Notes: generated from the letters alone by a model not told the origin. A stretch of DNA of 64,000 bases from Mycobacterium sp. ACS4331 (GCF_001667265.1 NZ_LZHW01000026.1:1-64000); one strand, 5' to 3'; counted from the stretch's first letter, positions 8,629 to 17,959 are shown. Program-made: numbers and translations.

Positions 8629-9501
8629 CTAGGAAGCGACCCTGCGGGCCAGGAAGTCGTCGATCAACCCGGCCACCTCGTCGGCCGCGGTCTCCAGCAG
8701 GAAATGGCCGCCGTCGAGCAGATGCACTTCGGCGTCCCTGGCGTCGTCGGCGAATGCGCGAGCACCGTCGGGACCGAAGATGGGGTCGTGTCGGCCCCAC
8801 ACCGCGAGCACTGGGACACCGCTTTCGCGCAGGTACTCGTGCAGCGCCGGGTAGAGCGGCGGGTTGGTCGCGTAATCGCGGAACAACGCGAGCTGGACCT
8901 CGTCGTTGCCGGGGCGGGCGAGTGCCGCGGCGTCGAGTGTCCAGGTGTCGGGGCTGACCAGGCTCTCGTCGGGAGCGCCCGTGAGGTACTGCCATTTGAC
9001 GGACTCCAGATCGAGTGCGCCGCGGATCGCCGCCTCGGTCTCCGGGGTCTCCTCGCGGTGGAACTCCCACACCGTCTTCCAGAAGCCCTCCAGGAAGCCG
9101 GCCTCGTAACCGTTGCCGTTCTGCGTGACGATCGCCGTGATGGCCTTGGGATGCCGCAATGCCAGACGCCAGCCGATCGGGGCGCCGTAGTCCTGGACAT
9201 AGATCGCGTACTCGGTGATGCCCAGGTGGTTGATCAGCCCCTCGGTGAGATCCGTGAGTGCGTCGAAGGTGTAGGTGAACTCCTGTGTCGACGGCGCAGC
9301 GGACTGTCCGAAGCCCAGATGGTCGGGGGCCACGACGTGGTAGCGACCAGCCAGCCGGGGGATCAGGTCCCGGAACATGAACGAGCTGGTGGGGTAGCCG
9401 TGCAGGAGCACAAGCGTGGGGGAGTTCGGATCCCCGGCCTCGCGGTAGAAGAGCCGCTGGCCGTCGACGGTGGCGAAGCGGTGGTGAGTGCGGACGGTCA
9501 T
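8629..9501 (-). CDS. Alpha/beta-hydrolase, epoxide hydrolase/haloalkane dehalogenase-like
   Basis: Cytosolic alpha/beta-hydrolase (290 aa). The oxyanion motif LLHGYPTS and the nucleophile elbow YVQDYGAPIG place an Asp as nucleophile, as in epoxide hydrolases and haloalkane dehalogenases rather than serine esterases. Later parts of the triad are in WGRHDPIFG and DGGHFLLE (final His). Substrate unknown. ATG has a strong ribosome site (AAAGGGG six bases upstream). The gene diverges from the CGNR protein, and both starts lie next to copies of the same 7-bp motif, so that protein probably controls this gene. Confidence 0.9.
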   Translation of the reverse strand: MTVRTHHRFATVDGQRLFYREAGDPNSPTLVLLHGYPTSSFMFRDLIPRLAGRYHVVAPDHLGFGQSAAPSTQEFTYTFDALTDLTEGLINHLGITEYAIYVQDYGAPIGWRLALRHPKAITAIVTQNGNGYEAGFLEGFWKTVWEFHREETPETEAAIRGALDLESVKWQYLTGAPDESLVSPDTWTLDAAALARPGNDEVQLALFRDYATNPPLYPALHEYLRESGVPVLAVWGRHDPIFGPDGARAFADDARDAEVHLLDGGHFLLETAADEVAGLIDDFLARRVAS

Positions 9502-9502
9502 A

Positions 9503-9586
9503 ACTAACCCCTTTGACGACGTTTATCGGTTAGTAGTCAGTGAAGCACCGTGGGTGTAACCTGTCAAGAATCTTTAGGAGGTTAGT
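9503..9586. promoter_or_regulatory. Divergent promoter region with three ACTAACC/GGTTAGT copies
   Basis: Between the hydrolase and CGNR starts, the heptamer occurs as ACTAACC at 9503-9509 and as GGTTAGT at 9529-9535 and 9580-9586. The first two form an inverted pair 19 bp apart. The first and third copies sit immediately beside the two start codons. This looks like operator sites for the divergently encoded regulator. Confidence 0.55.
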
Positions 9587-9587
9587 C

Positions 9588-10106
9588 ATGGAGGTGCGTG
9601 CCGCCGGTTCTGCCGACGAGGAACTGCTGCTGGACCTGCTCAACACCACGCCTGTCATCGACGGCGTGACCCACGACGGCCTCTCGGAGCTGAAGGTGGC
9701 CAGTGCGTGGATGCGCGCGCGGGGTATCGAGCCGTCCGAGCAGGAGCGTGCGGCGCTGGTGTCGGCGCGCGACGCGCTTCAGGCCGTGGTGCGCGGTGTG
9801 GCTGCGCCGAGTTCGCTGGCAGCGCTCGTCGGCGGCGTTGCCCTGCGCCCCGTCGCCACCGACGGCGGTCTCGACTGGCACGTTGACGTCGCGGGCTCGG
9901 TCGGCGGTGCGGTGCGCGCGGTGCTGGCCTGGGACGCCCTGCGCATCACCAGCCCGGGTCGGCTGCGGCCCTGCGCGAACACCGAATGTCAGCTGTTCCT
10001 CATCGACCGCAGCAAGCCCAACACCGCGCGCTGGTGTTCGATGGCGATCTGCGGGAACCGGATGAAGGCGCGGCGGCATTATCGGCGCACGCACGCGTCC
10101 GAGTAG
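9588..10106 (+). CDS. CGNR zinc-finger (ABATE-type) probable transcriptional regulator
   Basis: A 172-aa protein with an N-terminal stress-response RNA-binding-like (ABATE) region and a C-terminal CGNR zinc finger. Two cysteine pairs are visible, CANTEC and WCSMAICGNR, followed by a basic tail (RMKARRHYRR) typical of this family. Such proteins are regarded as DNA-binding regulators. ATG is chosen because AGGAGG lies seven bases upstream; the frame is open further upstream but without such a site. It diverges from an alpha/beta-hydrolase and shares an 86-bp intergenic region carrying three copies of one heptamer, so control of itself and the hydrolase is the simplest inference. Confidence 0.87.
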   Translation: MEVRAAGSADEELLLDLLNTTPVIDGVTHDGLSELKVASAWMRARGIEPSEQERAALVSARDALQAVVRGVAAPSSLAALVGGVALRPVATDGGLDWHVDVAGSVGGAVRAVLAWDALRITSPGRLRPCANTECQLFLIDRSKPNTARWCSMAICGNRMKARRHYRRTHASE

Positions 10107-10193
10107 TGCTGTGGGGCGACCGGCCATCAACGGCTCTTCGCGCTGATCTCTGGGCGTGTGGACGGGCGACTGGGAGGCCGAGGGGCGCCCTTT

Positions 10194-10220
10194 GAAATGC
10201 CCGCCTAGGAGCGAAATTCG
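10194..10220 (+). repeat. Single-arm copy of the GAAATGCCCGCCT..GAGCGAA repeat
   Basis: GAAATGCCCGCCTAGGAGCG followed by AAATTCG matches the left arm of the inverted-repeat element at 45020-45116 at nearly every position. No matching opposite arm is found downstream of this copy. It marks an interspersed intergenic repeat family in this genome. Confidence 0.6.
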
Positions 10221-10231
10221 CGAGGTGGTCG

Positions 10232-10294
10232 CGCCCAGCGCGCACGTGGGTACAGATTTCGGGGCTGGAACTGTACGTAGGTGCGCGCTGGGCG
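10232..10294. repeat. Long imperfect inverted repeat (hairpin)
   Basis: The outer 14 bp (10232-10245, CGCCCAGCGCGCAC) pair perfectly with 10281-10294. The inner GTACAG at about 10250-10255 pairs with CTGTAC at about 10271-10276, giving arms of roughly 24 bp around a 15-base loop. It lies in non-coding DNA between the CGNR gene and the monooxygenase. It could act as a terminator for the former or be a mobile repeat remnant. Confidence 0.6.
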
Positions 10295-10585
10295 ATCTGC
10301 GCCGCCATGGGTGCGCGCACGCGGGTGGGGGACGCAGATCCGCGCTCGCGGCGGCCGAGCGTCCGCCGTTGTACGCAGATCGCGGCGTGTCGGCGTGCAG
10401 ACACGGGCGCTCGCGGAAATGTGGAGGGCCGGTTTGATTCACCGCGATCCGTAACCTGTGCACCGCGGGCCTGCCTCAGTACCGTCATTGTGCGATTCCC
10501 CGGCAGTCGATGCCGACACCAAACAGACGGAGCAGCAGGGCTTTCCGCCGGAGACGGCGATGACGCAGAACCGGAGGCGGCAGGC

Positions 10586-11764
10586 ATGAGCGGGTTGAAG
10601 TTCCACTGGTTCCTGCCGACCAACGGCGGCGACAGCCGCAACATCGTCGGCACCGGGCAGGGTGTCATGGACGCCGGCGTGACGGAGCGCCCGTCGAGCG
10701 TGGCCTACCTCGGGCAGATCGCCCGCAGCGCCGAGCAGCTCGGCTTCGAGGCCGCACTGACACCCACGGGTCAGGACTGCCCGGACGCCTGGGTCACCAC
10801 CGCGATGATCAGCTCGGTCTCGGAGAGGCTGAAGTTCCTGGTGGCGTTCCGGCCCGGACTGCTGTCACCGTTTCTGGCCGCGCAGATGGCCGCCACCTTC
10901 CAGAACCACTCGGGCGGCCGCCTGCTGCTCAATGTCGTCACCGGGGGAGAGGACGACGAGCAGCGCCGGTTCGGCGACTTCACCACCAAGGAGCAGCGCT
11001 ACGCGCGCACCGACGAATTCCTCGAGATCGTCCGGCTGCTGTGGAGCGGTGAGACCATCACCTACCGCGGTGAGCATCTGTCCGTCGAGGACGCGACGCT
11101 GCGCCAGCTGCCGACGCCGGTGCCGCAGATCTACTTCGGCGGATCGTCGGCGCCCGCCGTTCAGGTCGCCGCCAAACGCGCCGACGTCTATCTGACCTGG
11201 GGTGAACCACCCGAGCAGGTGGCCGAGAAGATCAACCGGGTGCGGGCGGCGGCAGCCGAGGTCGGCCGCACGCTGCGGTTCGGGGTCCGGTTGCACACCA
11301 TCGCGCGTGACACCTCCGCGGCCGCGTGGGCTGAGGCCCAGAGGATGCTGGACAGCATCAGCGACGAGCGGATCGCGCAGAACCAGGCCGCGATGAAGCG
11401 CTCGGAGTCCGAAGGTCAGCGTCGAATGCTGGCACTCAACAACGGATCACGCGAGGATCTCGAGATCCATCCCAACCTGTGGGCGGGAATCGGCCTGGTG
11501 CGCGGCGGAGCGGGCACGGCGATGGTCGGGTCCTTCAGCGAGATCGCCGATCTGGTAGAGGCCTACCGGGCCGTGGGCATCGAAGAGTTCGTCCTCTCGG
11601 GGTATCCGCACCTGGAGGAGGCCTACTGGTTCGGCGAAGGCGTGCTGCCGGAACTCGCACGGCGAGGACTGTGGACGCCACCGGGAACACCGGCCCCGAG
11701 CGCCGGGACGCTGAGCCAGACCGCGCCGCAGGTGCGTGTCGCCGAACCCACGGCAGCGTCGTAG
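10586..11764 (+). CDS. ssuD: FMNH2-dependent alkanesulfonate monooxygenase (SsuD-like)
   Basis: Luciferase-like flavin-dependent monooxygenase (392 aa) that releases sulfite and an aldehyde from alkanesulfonates. The N-terminus MSGLKFHWFLPTNGGDSRNI and the internal NHSGGRLLLNVVTGG, YRGEHLSVEDA and PQIYFGGSS follow SsuD closely, as does the length (E. coli SsuD is about 380 aa). ATG is chosen because GGAGG lies about eight bases upstream. It needs a flavin reductase such as SsuE, and neither that nor the SsuABC transporter is in the window, so it is a stand-alone copy; a related LLM sulfonate or sulfone monooxygenase is the alternative. A 30-residue low-complexity tail follows the conserved part. 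Confidence 0.87.
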   Translation: MSGLKFHWFLPTNGGDSRNIVGTGQGVMDAGVTERPSSVAYLGQIARSAEQLGFEAALTPTGQDCPDAWVTTAMISSVSERLKFLVAFRPGLLSPFLAAQMAATFQNHSGGRLLLNVVTGGEDDEQRRFGDFTTKEQRYARTDEFLEIVRLLWSGETITYRGEHLSVEDATLRQLPTPVPQIYFGGSSAPAVQVAAKRADVYLTWGEPPEQVAEKINRVRAAAAEVGRTLRFGVRLHTIARDTSAAAWAEAQRMLDSISDERIAQNQAAMKRSESEGQRRMLALNNGSREDLEIHPNLWAGIGLVRGGAGTAMVGSFSEIADLVEAYRAVGIEEFVLSGYPHLEEAYWFGEGVLPELARRGLWTPPGTPAPSAGTLSQTAPQVRVAEPTAAS

Positions 11765-11776
11765 GCTGGTCGCCCC

Positions 11777-14700
11777 TCACCCCGGGAATCGAACGGTGGT
11801 GCCGGGCATCAGTTGAACCACCTCGCCGCGGCACTCGACCTCAACCCCGGCCGCGTCACGCGGGTCCACGCTGATGATCACGCCCTTGCCGCTGACCCGC
11901 AGGTGCAGGTGAAGGCCGCGGTAGTGAATCGGGATTGCCAGCACACCAAGCGATTCCGGCCAGTGTGGGGCAAGGATCAGCCGGCCCGACCGAGTCTCCA
12001 GGCCGGTGAAGCAGCGCTGCATGAGGTCGACGGTGCCGGCCATCGCGGCCAGGTGAACGCCCTCGGACGTGGTGCCGCCCTGGATGTCGGCGACATCGGA
12101 CTTCAGTGCCTGCTGGAAGAACTCCAGCGCGTGGTCACGGTTGGCCCTGGCCAACACCCAGGTGTGCACGACACCGCTGAGCGTGGACCCGTGTGACGTG
12201 CGTGCCAGGTAGTAGTCGACCATCTTCGGGACCTGCTCGGGCAGGAAGTGGTAGCCGAGACGGTCCAGCAGTTCACGCAGTTCGGTGGCCGACATCAGGT
12301 ACAGCAGCATCAGGGCGTCCGCCTGTTTGGACGCCTTGTATCGGTTGACGTCGTCGTCCTCGGCCTCCAGGATGCGGTCCAGCCGTTGGATGTTGCCGTA
12401 CTGCCGATGAAGGCGGTCCCAATCCAGTTCCGCCAGCTCGCCGTAACCTTCGAACTGGCTGATGACTCCGTCGTGGAACGGGACGAACATCCTGCGGCTG
12501 ACCTCGTCCCAGTGGGCCAGTTCCGCACTGCGCAACCCGAGTGACTCCAGCAGGTCCAGACGGTTGGGCAGCGGCAGCAGGCTCAGGGCGTCGAGCGCCC
12601 GCATGATCACCCAGACCGCCATGATGTTGGTGTAGGCGTTGTTGTCGATACCGTCATACGGCGCATGCGGATAGCCGGAATGGAATTCGTCGGGTCCGAT
12701 GACCCCCTTGATCTCGAAGCGTCCACGCTGTTCGTCAAAGGTGGCCAGGCTGACGAAGAATCGCGCGACCTCGATGATCAGCTCTGCGCCGCAGTCGATC
12801 AGGTACGCCAGGTCACCGGTCGACTGGTAGAACTTCCAGGCGCTGTAGGCGACGGCGATCCCGATGTGGTGGGCGCGGGCGCTCGCATCGGGATTCCACC
12901 GCCCACTGCGGGGATTGAGGTGCAGCCGCTGACTCTCCTCGCGGCCATCACTTCCGGACTGCCACGGGAACATCGCCCCCGAGTGACCGGCCGCGCGTGC
13001 GGCCTCCCGTGCCTCGTCCAGGCGCCGGTAGCGGTAGTCCAGCAGGGACCGGGTGATCCGCGGGAACCGCAGGTTCAGGACGGGGAAGATGAACAGTTCA
13101 TCCCAGAAGATGTGACCGCGGTAGGCCTCGCCGTGCAGCCCGCGCGCGGGCACCCCGACGTCAAGGTCGATGGTGTTCGGCGACACGGTCTGCAGAAGGT
13201 GCAGCAGGTGCAGCCGCAGGATCCGCACCTCGTCGGTCAAGTCGTCGAAATCGATCGACATCCGCTCCCACAGATGCGTCCATTCGGTGAGGTGCCCGTC
13301 GAGCAGTTCCTCGAAGCGGCCGAGCCTGCCGATCCAGCGCTGCGCGGCCGTGCCGGGCTCTGATATCGCGCTGTCGCGGCCGGTGTAGACCGTGACCACC
13401 TTCTCGACGGTCGCGGTGTCGCCGACGGAGAGCCGCACCGAGATGTCGTGACCGATCTCGGCGTCCTGCTGGAACCGGGAAAACGTCGCGGCCGCTGGAA
13501 CACCGTTGCGCCACAGCCGGTTCCGGGCGGCCATCGCGATGGGGATCGCGGACTGCGTGGTCCGCACGGTCAGCAGCACCGCGTCGTCGGAGATGTCGTG
13601 CGTGTACACCGAACCGAGGTGCTCGCTGCTCAGATCCCGATAGCGCTCGACCAGTGAGTTCGTCACGTTGCCGTCCAGTGTGGAGCGGAATTCGACCGTC
13701 CCGGACCAGTCCTCGGCGCAGACCGTGGTCTCCAGAGCGGCGACGTGGGGTTGGTGCATCGCGACGAACCGCCGTTGCCGAAGCGAACTCGTCCGGCCCG
13801 CGGCGTCTCGGAACCGGACCTCGCGGGTCAGCACCGCGCCGCGCAGGTCGAGGTTCTGCCGGTACGACAGGATGCTGACGGCATCGATGTCGAACCAGTC
13901 GCCGTCGTCGATGCGGAAGGTCAATGCGAGCCAGTTCGGCAGGTTGACCAGGCTCTCGTTGTCGATCTCGGTGCCGGACACGTTGTCGACGAGGCGGTTG
14001 TACACCCCGGCCGCGTAGGTGCCTGGGTAGTGCACCTGCCCGGCCTTCGACTCCGGTGCGGCGCCGCGAGTGGCGAAGTGGCCGTTGCCGACGGTGCACA
14101 ACGCCTCGCGCAGCTTCTCCTCCTGCGGCTCATACCCCTCGAAGGTGTAATCCCATGCCGTGCTGGACATCTCCTTCTTGTAGGCCAGCCAGTCGGACCC
14201 GCGCCGAATGAACTCACAGACATGATCGGGGCTCAGCAGACGGAAGCGGGCCGCAGTCCTGCGGTCACCGTCCTCCTCGTGCTCGACGACGATTCCGACA
14301 CCCCCGTAGGCGATCGCGTCGAAGGCGTCCTCGTCGGTGAGGTCGTCACCGATGTAGATCGGCATCATCTGGCCGGCTGGGTCGATGCGGTCGCGGATCC
14401 AGTTCAGGGTGGTGCCCTTGTCCCAGTCGAGGTCGGGGCGCAGTTCGACGAGCATTCGCCCGCCGGTCACGCGCAGGCCGCGCTGCACACCGAGGTGGTG
14501 GGTGACCGACACGACCTCGGCGATGCGCGCTGGGTCGGCGTCGCGGTAGTGCACCGCGACGGCGAACCGCTTGTGCTCCACATGCACCCCCGGGATCGCC
14601 GACAGGGCTTGGCGCAGGGTGTCGGCGGCCGCGGCGAGCACGGGGATGAACTCCGCGGCGGCGTCGTTGCGGTGATAGGTGCCGTCCGGGCCCGTCAACT

Positions 14701-15454
14701 CGAACCCGTGGCTGCCCGCGTACCAGAGGCCGGGTATGCCGACCCGGCCGCTGATGTCGGCGAGGTCCCGGCCGCTCAGGATGGCGACCGGGCACACCTC
14801 GGAGACGAGTTTCAGCGCGTCGGCGGCGCCGTCGACGAGTCCGGCGGCGTCGGGTTCGGAGACGATGGGGGACAGGGTCCCGTCGTAGTCGAGGAACAGG
14901 ATCGACTCACGGGCGCTGGTGATTCCGACCCACTGCCCGTAGGCGGTCAGCGCATTGGGCAGTTCGGAGATCCGCTTGTCCCCAAGGCGGACGGCGATAT
15001 CGGCGAAATCGTCGAGGACGACGTCCGCGCCGTGCCGGATCAGCTCCTCGGCGCCGCCGGTGCCGTCGATGCCGATGACCAGAGCGAACCCGGCGTCACG
15101 TCCGGCCGCCACGCCGGCCGCGGAGTTCTCGATCACCACGCAGCGCTGCGGCCGTGCCCCGAGTTTCCGGGTGACCTCGAGAAGAGCTGCGGGGTCCGGG
15201 TTCTCGGCGGTGCCGCGCCCTCCTTGGGCGCCGTCGACGCATTCTGCGAACAGGCCGTCGACGCCGGCGGTGCGCAGGGCCTGCCGGCACTGCGGATTCG
15301 ACGAGCAGGCCGCCGCCGCGACCCCTGCGCTCGCAAGCTTGCGGGCCAGTTCGACGGTGGATTCGAACGCGGGCGTGCCGAGGGCCAGGGCGCCGTCGAG
15401 GTCGACCAGCACCGCGTCGTGATGACGTGGGTCGATCGTCACCGGAAGTCTCAT
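11777..15454 (-). CDS. otsB1: OtsB1-type fusion: HAD domain + trehalose-6-phosphate phosphatase + GH65 glycosidase/phosphorylase
   Basis: A 1225-aa three-part protein like M. tuberculosis Rv2006 (OtsB1). Residues 1-165 form a beta-phosphoglucomutase-like HAD domain with DLDG at 18-21. From about 180 a second HAD domain of the trehalose-6-phosphate phosphatase type begins, with DYDGT at 189-193 and GDDLTDEDAF further on. The C-terminal two thirds is a GH65 (trehalose/maltose phosphorylase) module with GEAYRGHIFWDELF and GPDEFHSG, the latter holding the expected general acid Glu. The set suggests linked handling of trehalose phosphates and glucose phosphates, but in M. tuberculosis OtsB2 is the main phosphatase and this protein's activity is uncertain. 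The start overlaps ppsA's stop by 4 bp. Confidence 0.93.
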   Translation of the reverse strand: MRLPVTIDPRHHDAVLVDLDGALALGTPAFESTVELARKLASAGVAAAACSSNPQCRQALRTAGVDGLFAECVDGAQGGRGTAENPDPAALLEVTRKLGARPQRCVVIENSAAGVAAGRDAGFALVIGIDGTGGAEELIRHGADVVLDDFADIAVRLGDKRISELPNALTAYGQWVGITSARESILFLDYDGTLSPIVSEPDAAGLVDGAADALKLVSEVCPVAILSGRDLADISGRVGIPGLWYAGSHGFELTGPDGTYHRNDAAAEFIPVLAAAADTLRQALSAIPGVHVEHKRFAVAVHYRDADPARIAEVVSVTHHLGVQRGLRVTGGRMLVELRPDLDWDKGTTLNWIRDRIDPAGQMMPIYIGDDLTDEDAFDAIAYGGVGIVVEHEEDGDRRTAARFRLLSPDHVCEFIRRGSDWLAYKKEMSSTAWDYTFEGYEPQEEKLREALCTVGNGHFATRGAAPESKAGQVHYPGTYAAGVYNRLVDNVSGTEIDNESLVNLPNWLALTFRIDDGDWFDIDAVSILSYRQNLDLRGAVLTREVRFRDAAGRTSSLRQRRFVAMHQPHVAALETTVCAEDWSGTVEFRSTLDGNVTNSLVERYRDLSSEHLGSVYTHDISDDAVLLTVRTTQSAIPIAMAARNRLWRNGVPAAATFSRFQQDAEIGHDISVRLSVGDTATVEKVVTVYTGRDSAISEPGTAAQRWIGRLGRFEELLDGHLTEWTHLWERMSIDFDDLTDEVRILRLHLLHLLQTVSPNTIDLDVGVPARGLHGEAYRGHIFWDELFIFPVLNLRFPRITRSLLDYRYRRLDEAREAARAAGHSGAMFPWQSGSDGREESQRLHLNPRSGRWNPDASARAHHIGIAVAYSAWKFYQSTGDLAYLIDCGAELIIEVARFFVSLATFDEQRGRFEIKGVIGPDEFHSGYPHAPYDGIDNNAYTNIMAVWVIMRALDALSLLPLPNRLDLLESLGLRSAELAHWDEVSRRMFVPFHDGVISQFEGYGELAELDWDRLHRQYGNIQRLDRILEAEDDDVNRYKASKQADALMLLYLMSATELRELLDRLGYHFLPEQVPKMVDYYLARTSHGSTLSGVVHTWVLARANRDHALEFFQQALKSDVADIQGGTTSEGVHLAAMAGTVDLMQRCFTGLETRSGRLILAPHWPESLGVLAIPIHYRGLHLHLRVSGKGVIISVDPRDAAGVEVECRGEVVQLMPGTTVRFPG

Positions 15455-17844
15455 GCCGGCGTCAGCTGGTGTTCGAGTTCGAGGACCGCCCTGGTGGTCC
15501 TGACGACGGTGTCGGGGTTCAGGCTGATCGAATCGATGCCGAGCCGGACCAGGAACTCGGCCATGTCGGGATAGTCCGAAGGTGCCTGTCCGCACAGGCC
15601 GGAGTGGATTGCGTTCCGGCGACACCCCGCAACGGCCAACCGGATCATCTCCTTGACCCCCTCGTCCCGCTCGTCGTAGTCGAACGCGACGATCTCGCTG
15701 TCCCGATCGACGCCCAGCGTCAGCTGCGTGAGGTCGTTGGAACCGATGGAGAACCCGTCGAAACGCTTGGCGAATTCGTCGATCAGGATCACGTTGTTGG
15801 GGATCTCGCACATCGCGTACACCTTGAGGCCGTTCTCACCCCGGCGCAGTCCGAGGTCGGACATCGTCTGCAGCACGCGGTCGGCCTCCGCCACCCGGCG
15901 GACGAACGGCAGCATCACGACGACGTTGGTCAGGCCCATCTCGTCGCGCACGCGCCGCATGGCCCGGCACTCGAGTGCGAATCCCTCGGCGTAGGCGGGG
16001 TGGGCGTATCGGGACGCGCCCCGGAACCCGATCATCGGGTTGGCCTCGGTGGGCTCGAAGCTCTGGCCTCCGAGCAGGCTGGCGTACTCGTTGGTCTTGA
16101 AGTCCGACATCCGCACCACCACGGGTTTGGGCCAGAACGCCGCGGCGATGGTGCCGATTCCCTCGGAGAGGCTCTGCACGAAGTACTCACCGCCGTCGGC
16201 GTGGCCGCGGATCAGACCCTCGATGGTGCGGCGCGCCTCGGCGTCGTCGACGCGGTCCGGATGCAGCAGGGCCATCGGGTGGACCTTGATGTACTCGCTG
16301 ATGACGAACTCCATCCGGGCGAGTCCGACGCCGTCGTTGGGAAGGAACGACGACTTGAACGCGAGATCCGGGTTGCCCAGGTTGAGCATGATCTGCGTGC
16401 GGGGGCGGGGCAGGTCGCCGATGTCGGTGCGATCGACGTGGAAGCCCACTTCGCCGCGGTACACCCGGCCCGAATCACCTTCGGCGCACGACACCGTCAC
16501 CGTCGTGCCGTTGGGCACGCGGACGGTCGCGTCACCGGCTCCCACGACCGCCGGGATGCCGAGTTCACGCGCGATGATCGACGCGTGGCAGGTGCGCCCA
16601 CCGCGGTCGGTGACGATCGCCGCGGCGGTCTTCATCACCGGCTCCCAGTCGGGTGTGGTGGTGTCCGCGATCAGGACTTCGCCCGGCTGGAACTCCGCCA
16701 ACTGCTCCAGGTTCTCGATCCGCCGGACGGTGCCCGCGGCGATCTTCTCACCGACCGCCCGCCCCTCGGCGAGGATCTCGCCTCGACCCTCCAGCACGTA
16801 GGACTCCAGCGTGGTCGCGCTCTGCTGCGAGACCACGGTCTCGGGCCGGGCCTGCACGATGTAGAGCTGCCCGTCGAGGCCGTCCTTGGCCCACTCCATG
16901 TCCATCGGCCGCCCGTAGTGGGCCTCGATGGTGCACGCGTAGCCCGCGAGTTCCAGCACATCGGCGTCGGAGAGGCAGTACCGGGCGCGGTCGGGGTTCG
17001 GCGTGGGGATGTTGCGGGTCGTGTTCTTGGTCTCGCCCTCGACGAGGACCATCTTGACGGCCTTGGCTCCGAGCCGGCGGCGCAGCACGGCACGATGGCC
17101 GGCCAGGAAAGTCGGCTTGTGCACATAGAACTCGTCGGGATCGACCGCGCCCTGCACGACGTTTTCGCCCAAGCCGTAGGCGCCCGTGATGAACACGGCG
17201 TCGCGGAAACCGGATTCGGTGTCCAGGGAGAACATCACCCCCGACGACGAGATGTCGGAGCGCACCATCTTCATCACCGCGATCGACAACGACACCTGGA
17301 ACTGATCGAAGCCCTGGTCGATGCGGTAGTGAATGGCGCGGTCGGTGAACAGGCTGGCGAAACACCGCCGGCAGGTGTCGAGCAGGCTCTGCTCGCCCCT
17401 GATGTTCAGGAAGGAATCCTGCTGGCCGGCGAAGCTGGCGGTCGGCAGGTCCTCGGCGGTGGCCGAACTGCGGACCGCGAGGCTGACGTCCTCGCCGTAC
17501 TCCTGCTGCAGCGCGCGGTAACCCTGCAGGATCTCGGTGGCCAGGTCGGCCGGCAGCCCGGCTCCGTAGACGATCTCTCTGGCGCGCTTGGCCCTGCGCG
17601 ACAGCGAGGCGACATCTTCGGGATCGAGGTCGTCGAGTTCGGCGTGAAGACGATCCCAGGCCCCGGCCTCGTCGAGCATGTGTCGATAGGCGGCCGCGGT
17701 GATGGCGAACCCGTGCGGAACGCGAACACCGCGTGCGGAGAGCTTCTGGAACATCTCGCCCAGCGAGGCATTCTTGCCGCCGACCAGCGCAACATCGTCG
17801 ATACCGAAGTCCTCGAAGAATCGAACGTAGCTCGGTCGGCTCAT
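15451..17844 (-). CDS. ppsA: Phosphoenolpyruvate synthase (pyruvate, water dikinase)
   Basis: Converts pyruvate, ATP and water to phosphoenolpyruvate, AMP and phosphate for gluconeogenesis. The 797-aa length equals the E. coli enzyme. Seen in order: the ATP-binding domain beginning DVALVGGKNASLGEMFQ, the basic stretch SLAVRSSATAEDLPTASFAG, the phosphohistidine domain GGRTCHASIIARELG with catalytic His420, and the C-terminal PEP-binding barrel containing NPMIGFRGASRY and CGQAPSDYPD. It is the first gene of an operon with otsB1, tying PEP and hexose-phosphate formation to trehalose metabolism. It diverges from a WS/DGAT gene across a region containing a DosR-box-like sequence. Confidence 0.95.
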   Translation of the reverse strand: MSRPSYVRFFEDFGIDDVALVGGKNASLGEMFQKLSARGVRVPHGFAITAAAYRHMLDEAGAWDRLHAELDDLDPEDVASLSRRAKRAREIVYGAGLPADLATEILQGYRALQQEYGEDVSLAVRSSATAEDLPTASFAGQQDSFLNIRGEQSLLDTCRRCFASLFTDRAIHYRIDQGFDQFQVSLSIAVMKMVRSDISSSGVMFSLDTESGFRDAVFITGAYGLGENVVQGAVDPDEFYVHKPTFLAGHRAVLRRRLGAKAVKMVLVEGETKNTTRNIPTPNPDRARYCLSDADVLELAGYACTIEAHYGRPMDMEWAKDGLDGQLYIVQARPETVVSQQSATTLESYVLEGRGEILAEGRAVGEKIAAGTVRRIENLEQLAEFQPGEVLIADTTTPDWEPVMKTAAAIVTDRGGRTCHASIIARELGIPAVVGAGDATVRVPNGTTVTVSCAEGDSGRVYRGEVGFHVDRTDIGDLPRPRTQIMLNLGNPDLAFKSSFLPNDGVGLARMEFVISEYIKVHPMALLHPDRVDDAEARRTIEGLIRGHADGGEYFVQSLSEGIGTIAAAFWPKPVVVRMSDFKTNEYASLLGGQSFEPTEANPMIGFRGASRYAHPAYAEGFALECRAMRRVRDEMGLTNVVVMLPFVRRVAEADRVLQTMSDLGLRRGENGLKVYAMCEIPNNVILIDEFAKRFDGFSIGSNDLTQLTLGVDRDSEIVAFDYDERDEGVKEMIRLAVAGCRRNAIHSGLCGQAPSDYPDMAEFLVRLGIDSISLNPDTVVRTTRAVLELEHQLTPA

Positions 17845-17959
17845 GGAGTGTCCCCTTTCAATTCCTCACCCACGCCAACTCTGCACCTCATTCGTGCTGC
17901 CATCCAGGGCCAAATGTCATTTCGGGGTGCCGATCGGCGCGGTGATCGGTCTGCCATAA

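Larger units (their letters stand above)
10107..10585. other. 479-bp intergenic region with repeats, no convincing gene
   Basis: No reading frame here has coding character. The frame of the downstream monooxygenase is open from about 10307, but that stretch has no family similarity and its proper start has a good ribosome site. The region holds one copy of the GAAATGCCCG repeat (10194-10220), a long hairpin (10232-10294), and scattered GCAGATC/GATCTGC words near 10287, 10334 and 10375. The monooxygenase promoter should lie in the last 150 bases. Confidence 0.6.

Noticed and set aside
10307..10585. N-terminal extension of the SsuD-like protein
   Set aside because: The family start MSGLKFHWF has a ribosome site; the upstream part has no similarity and overlaps repeats.
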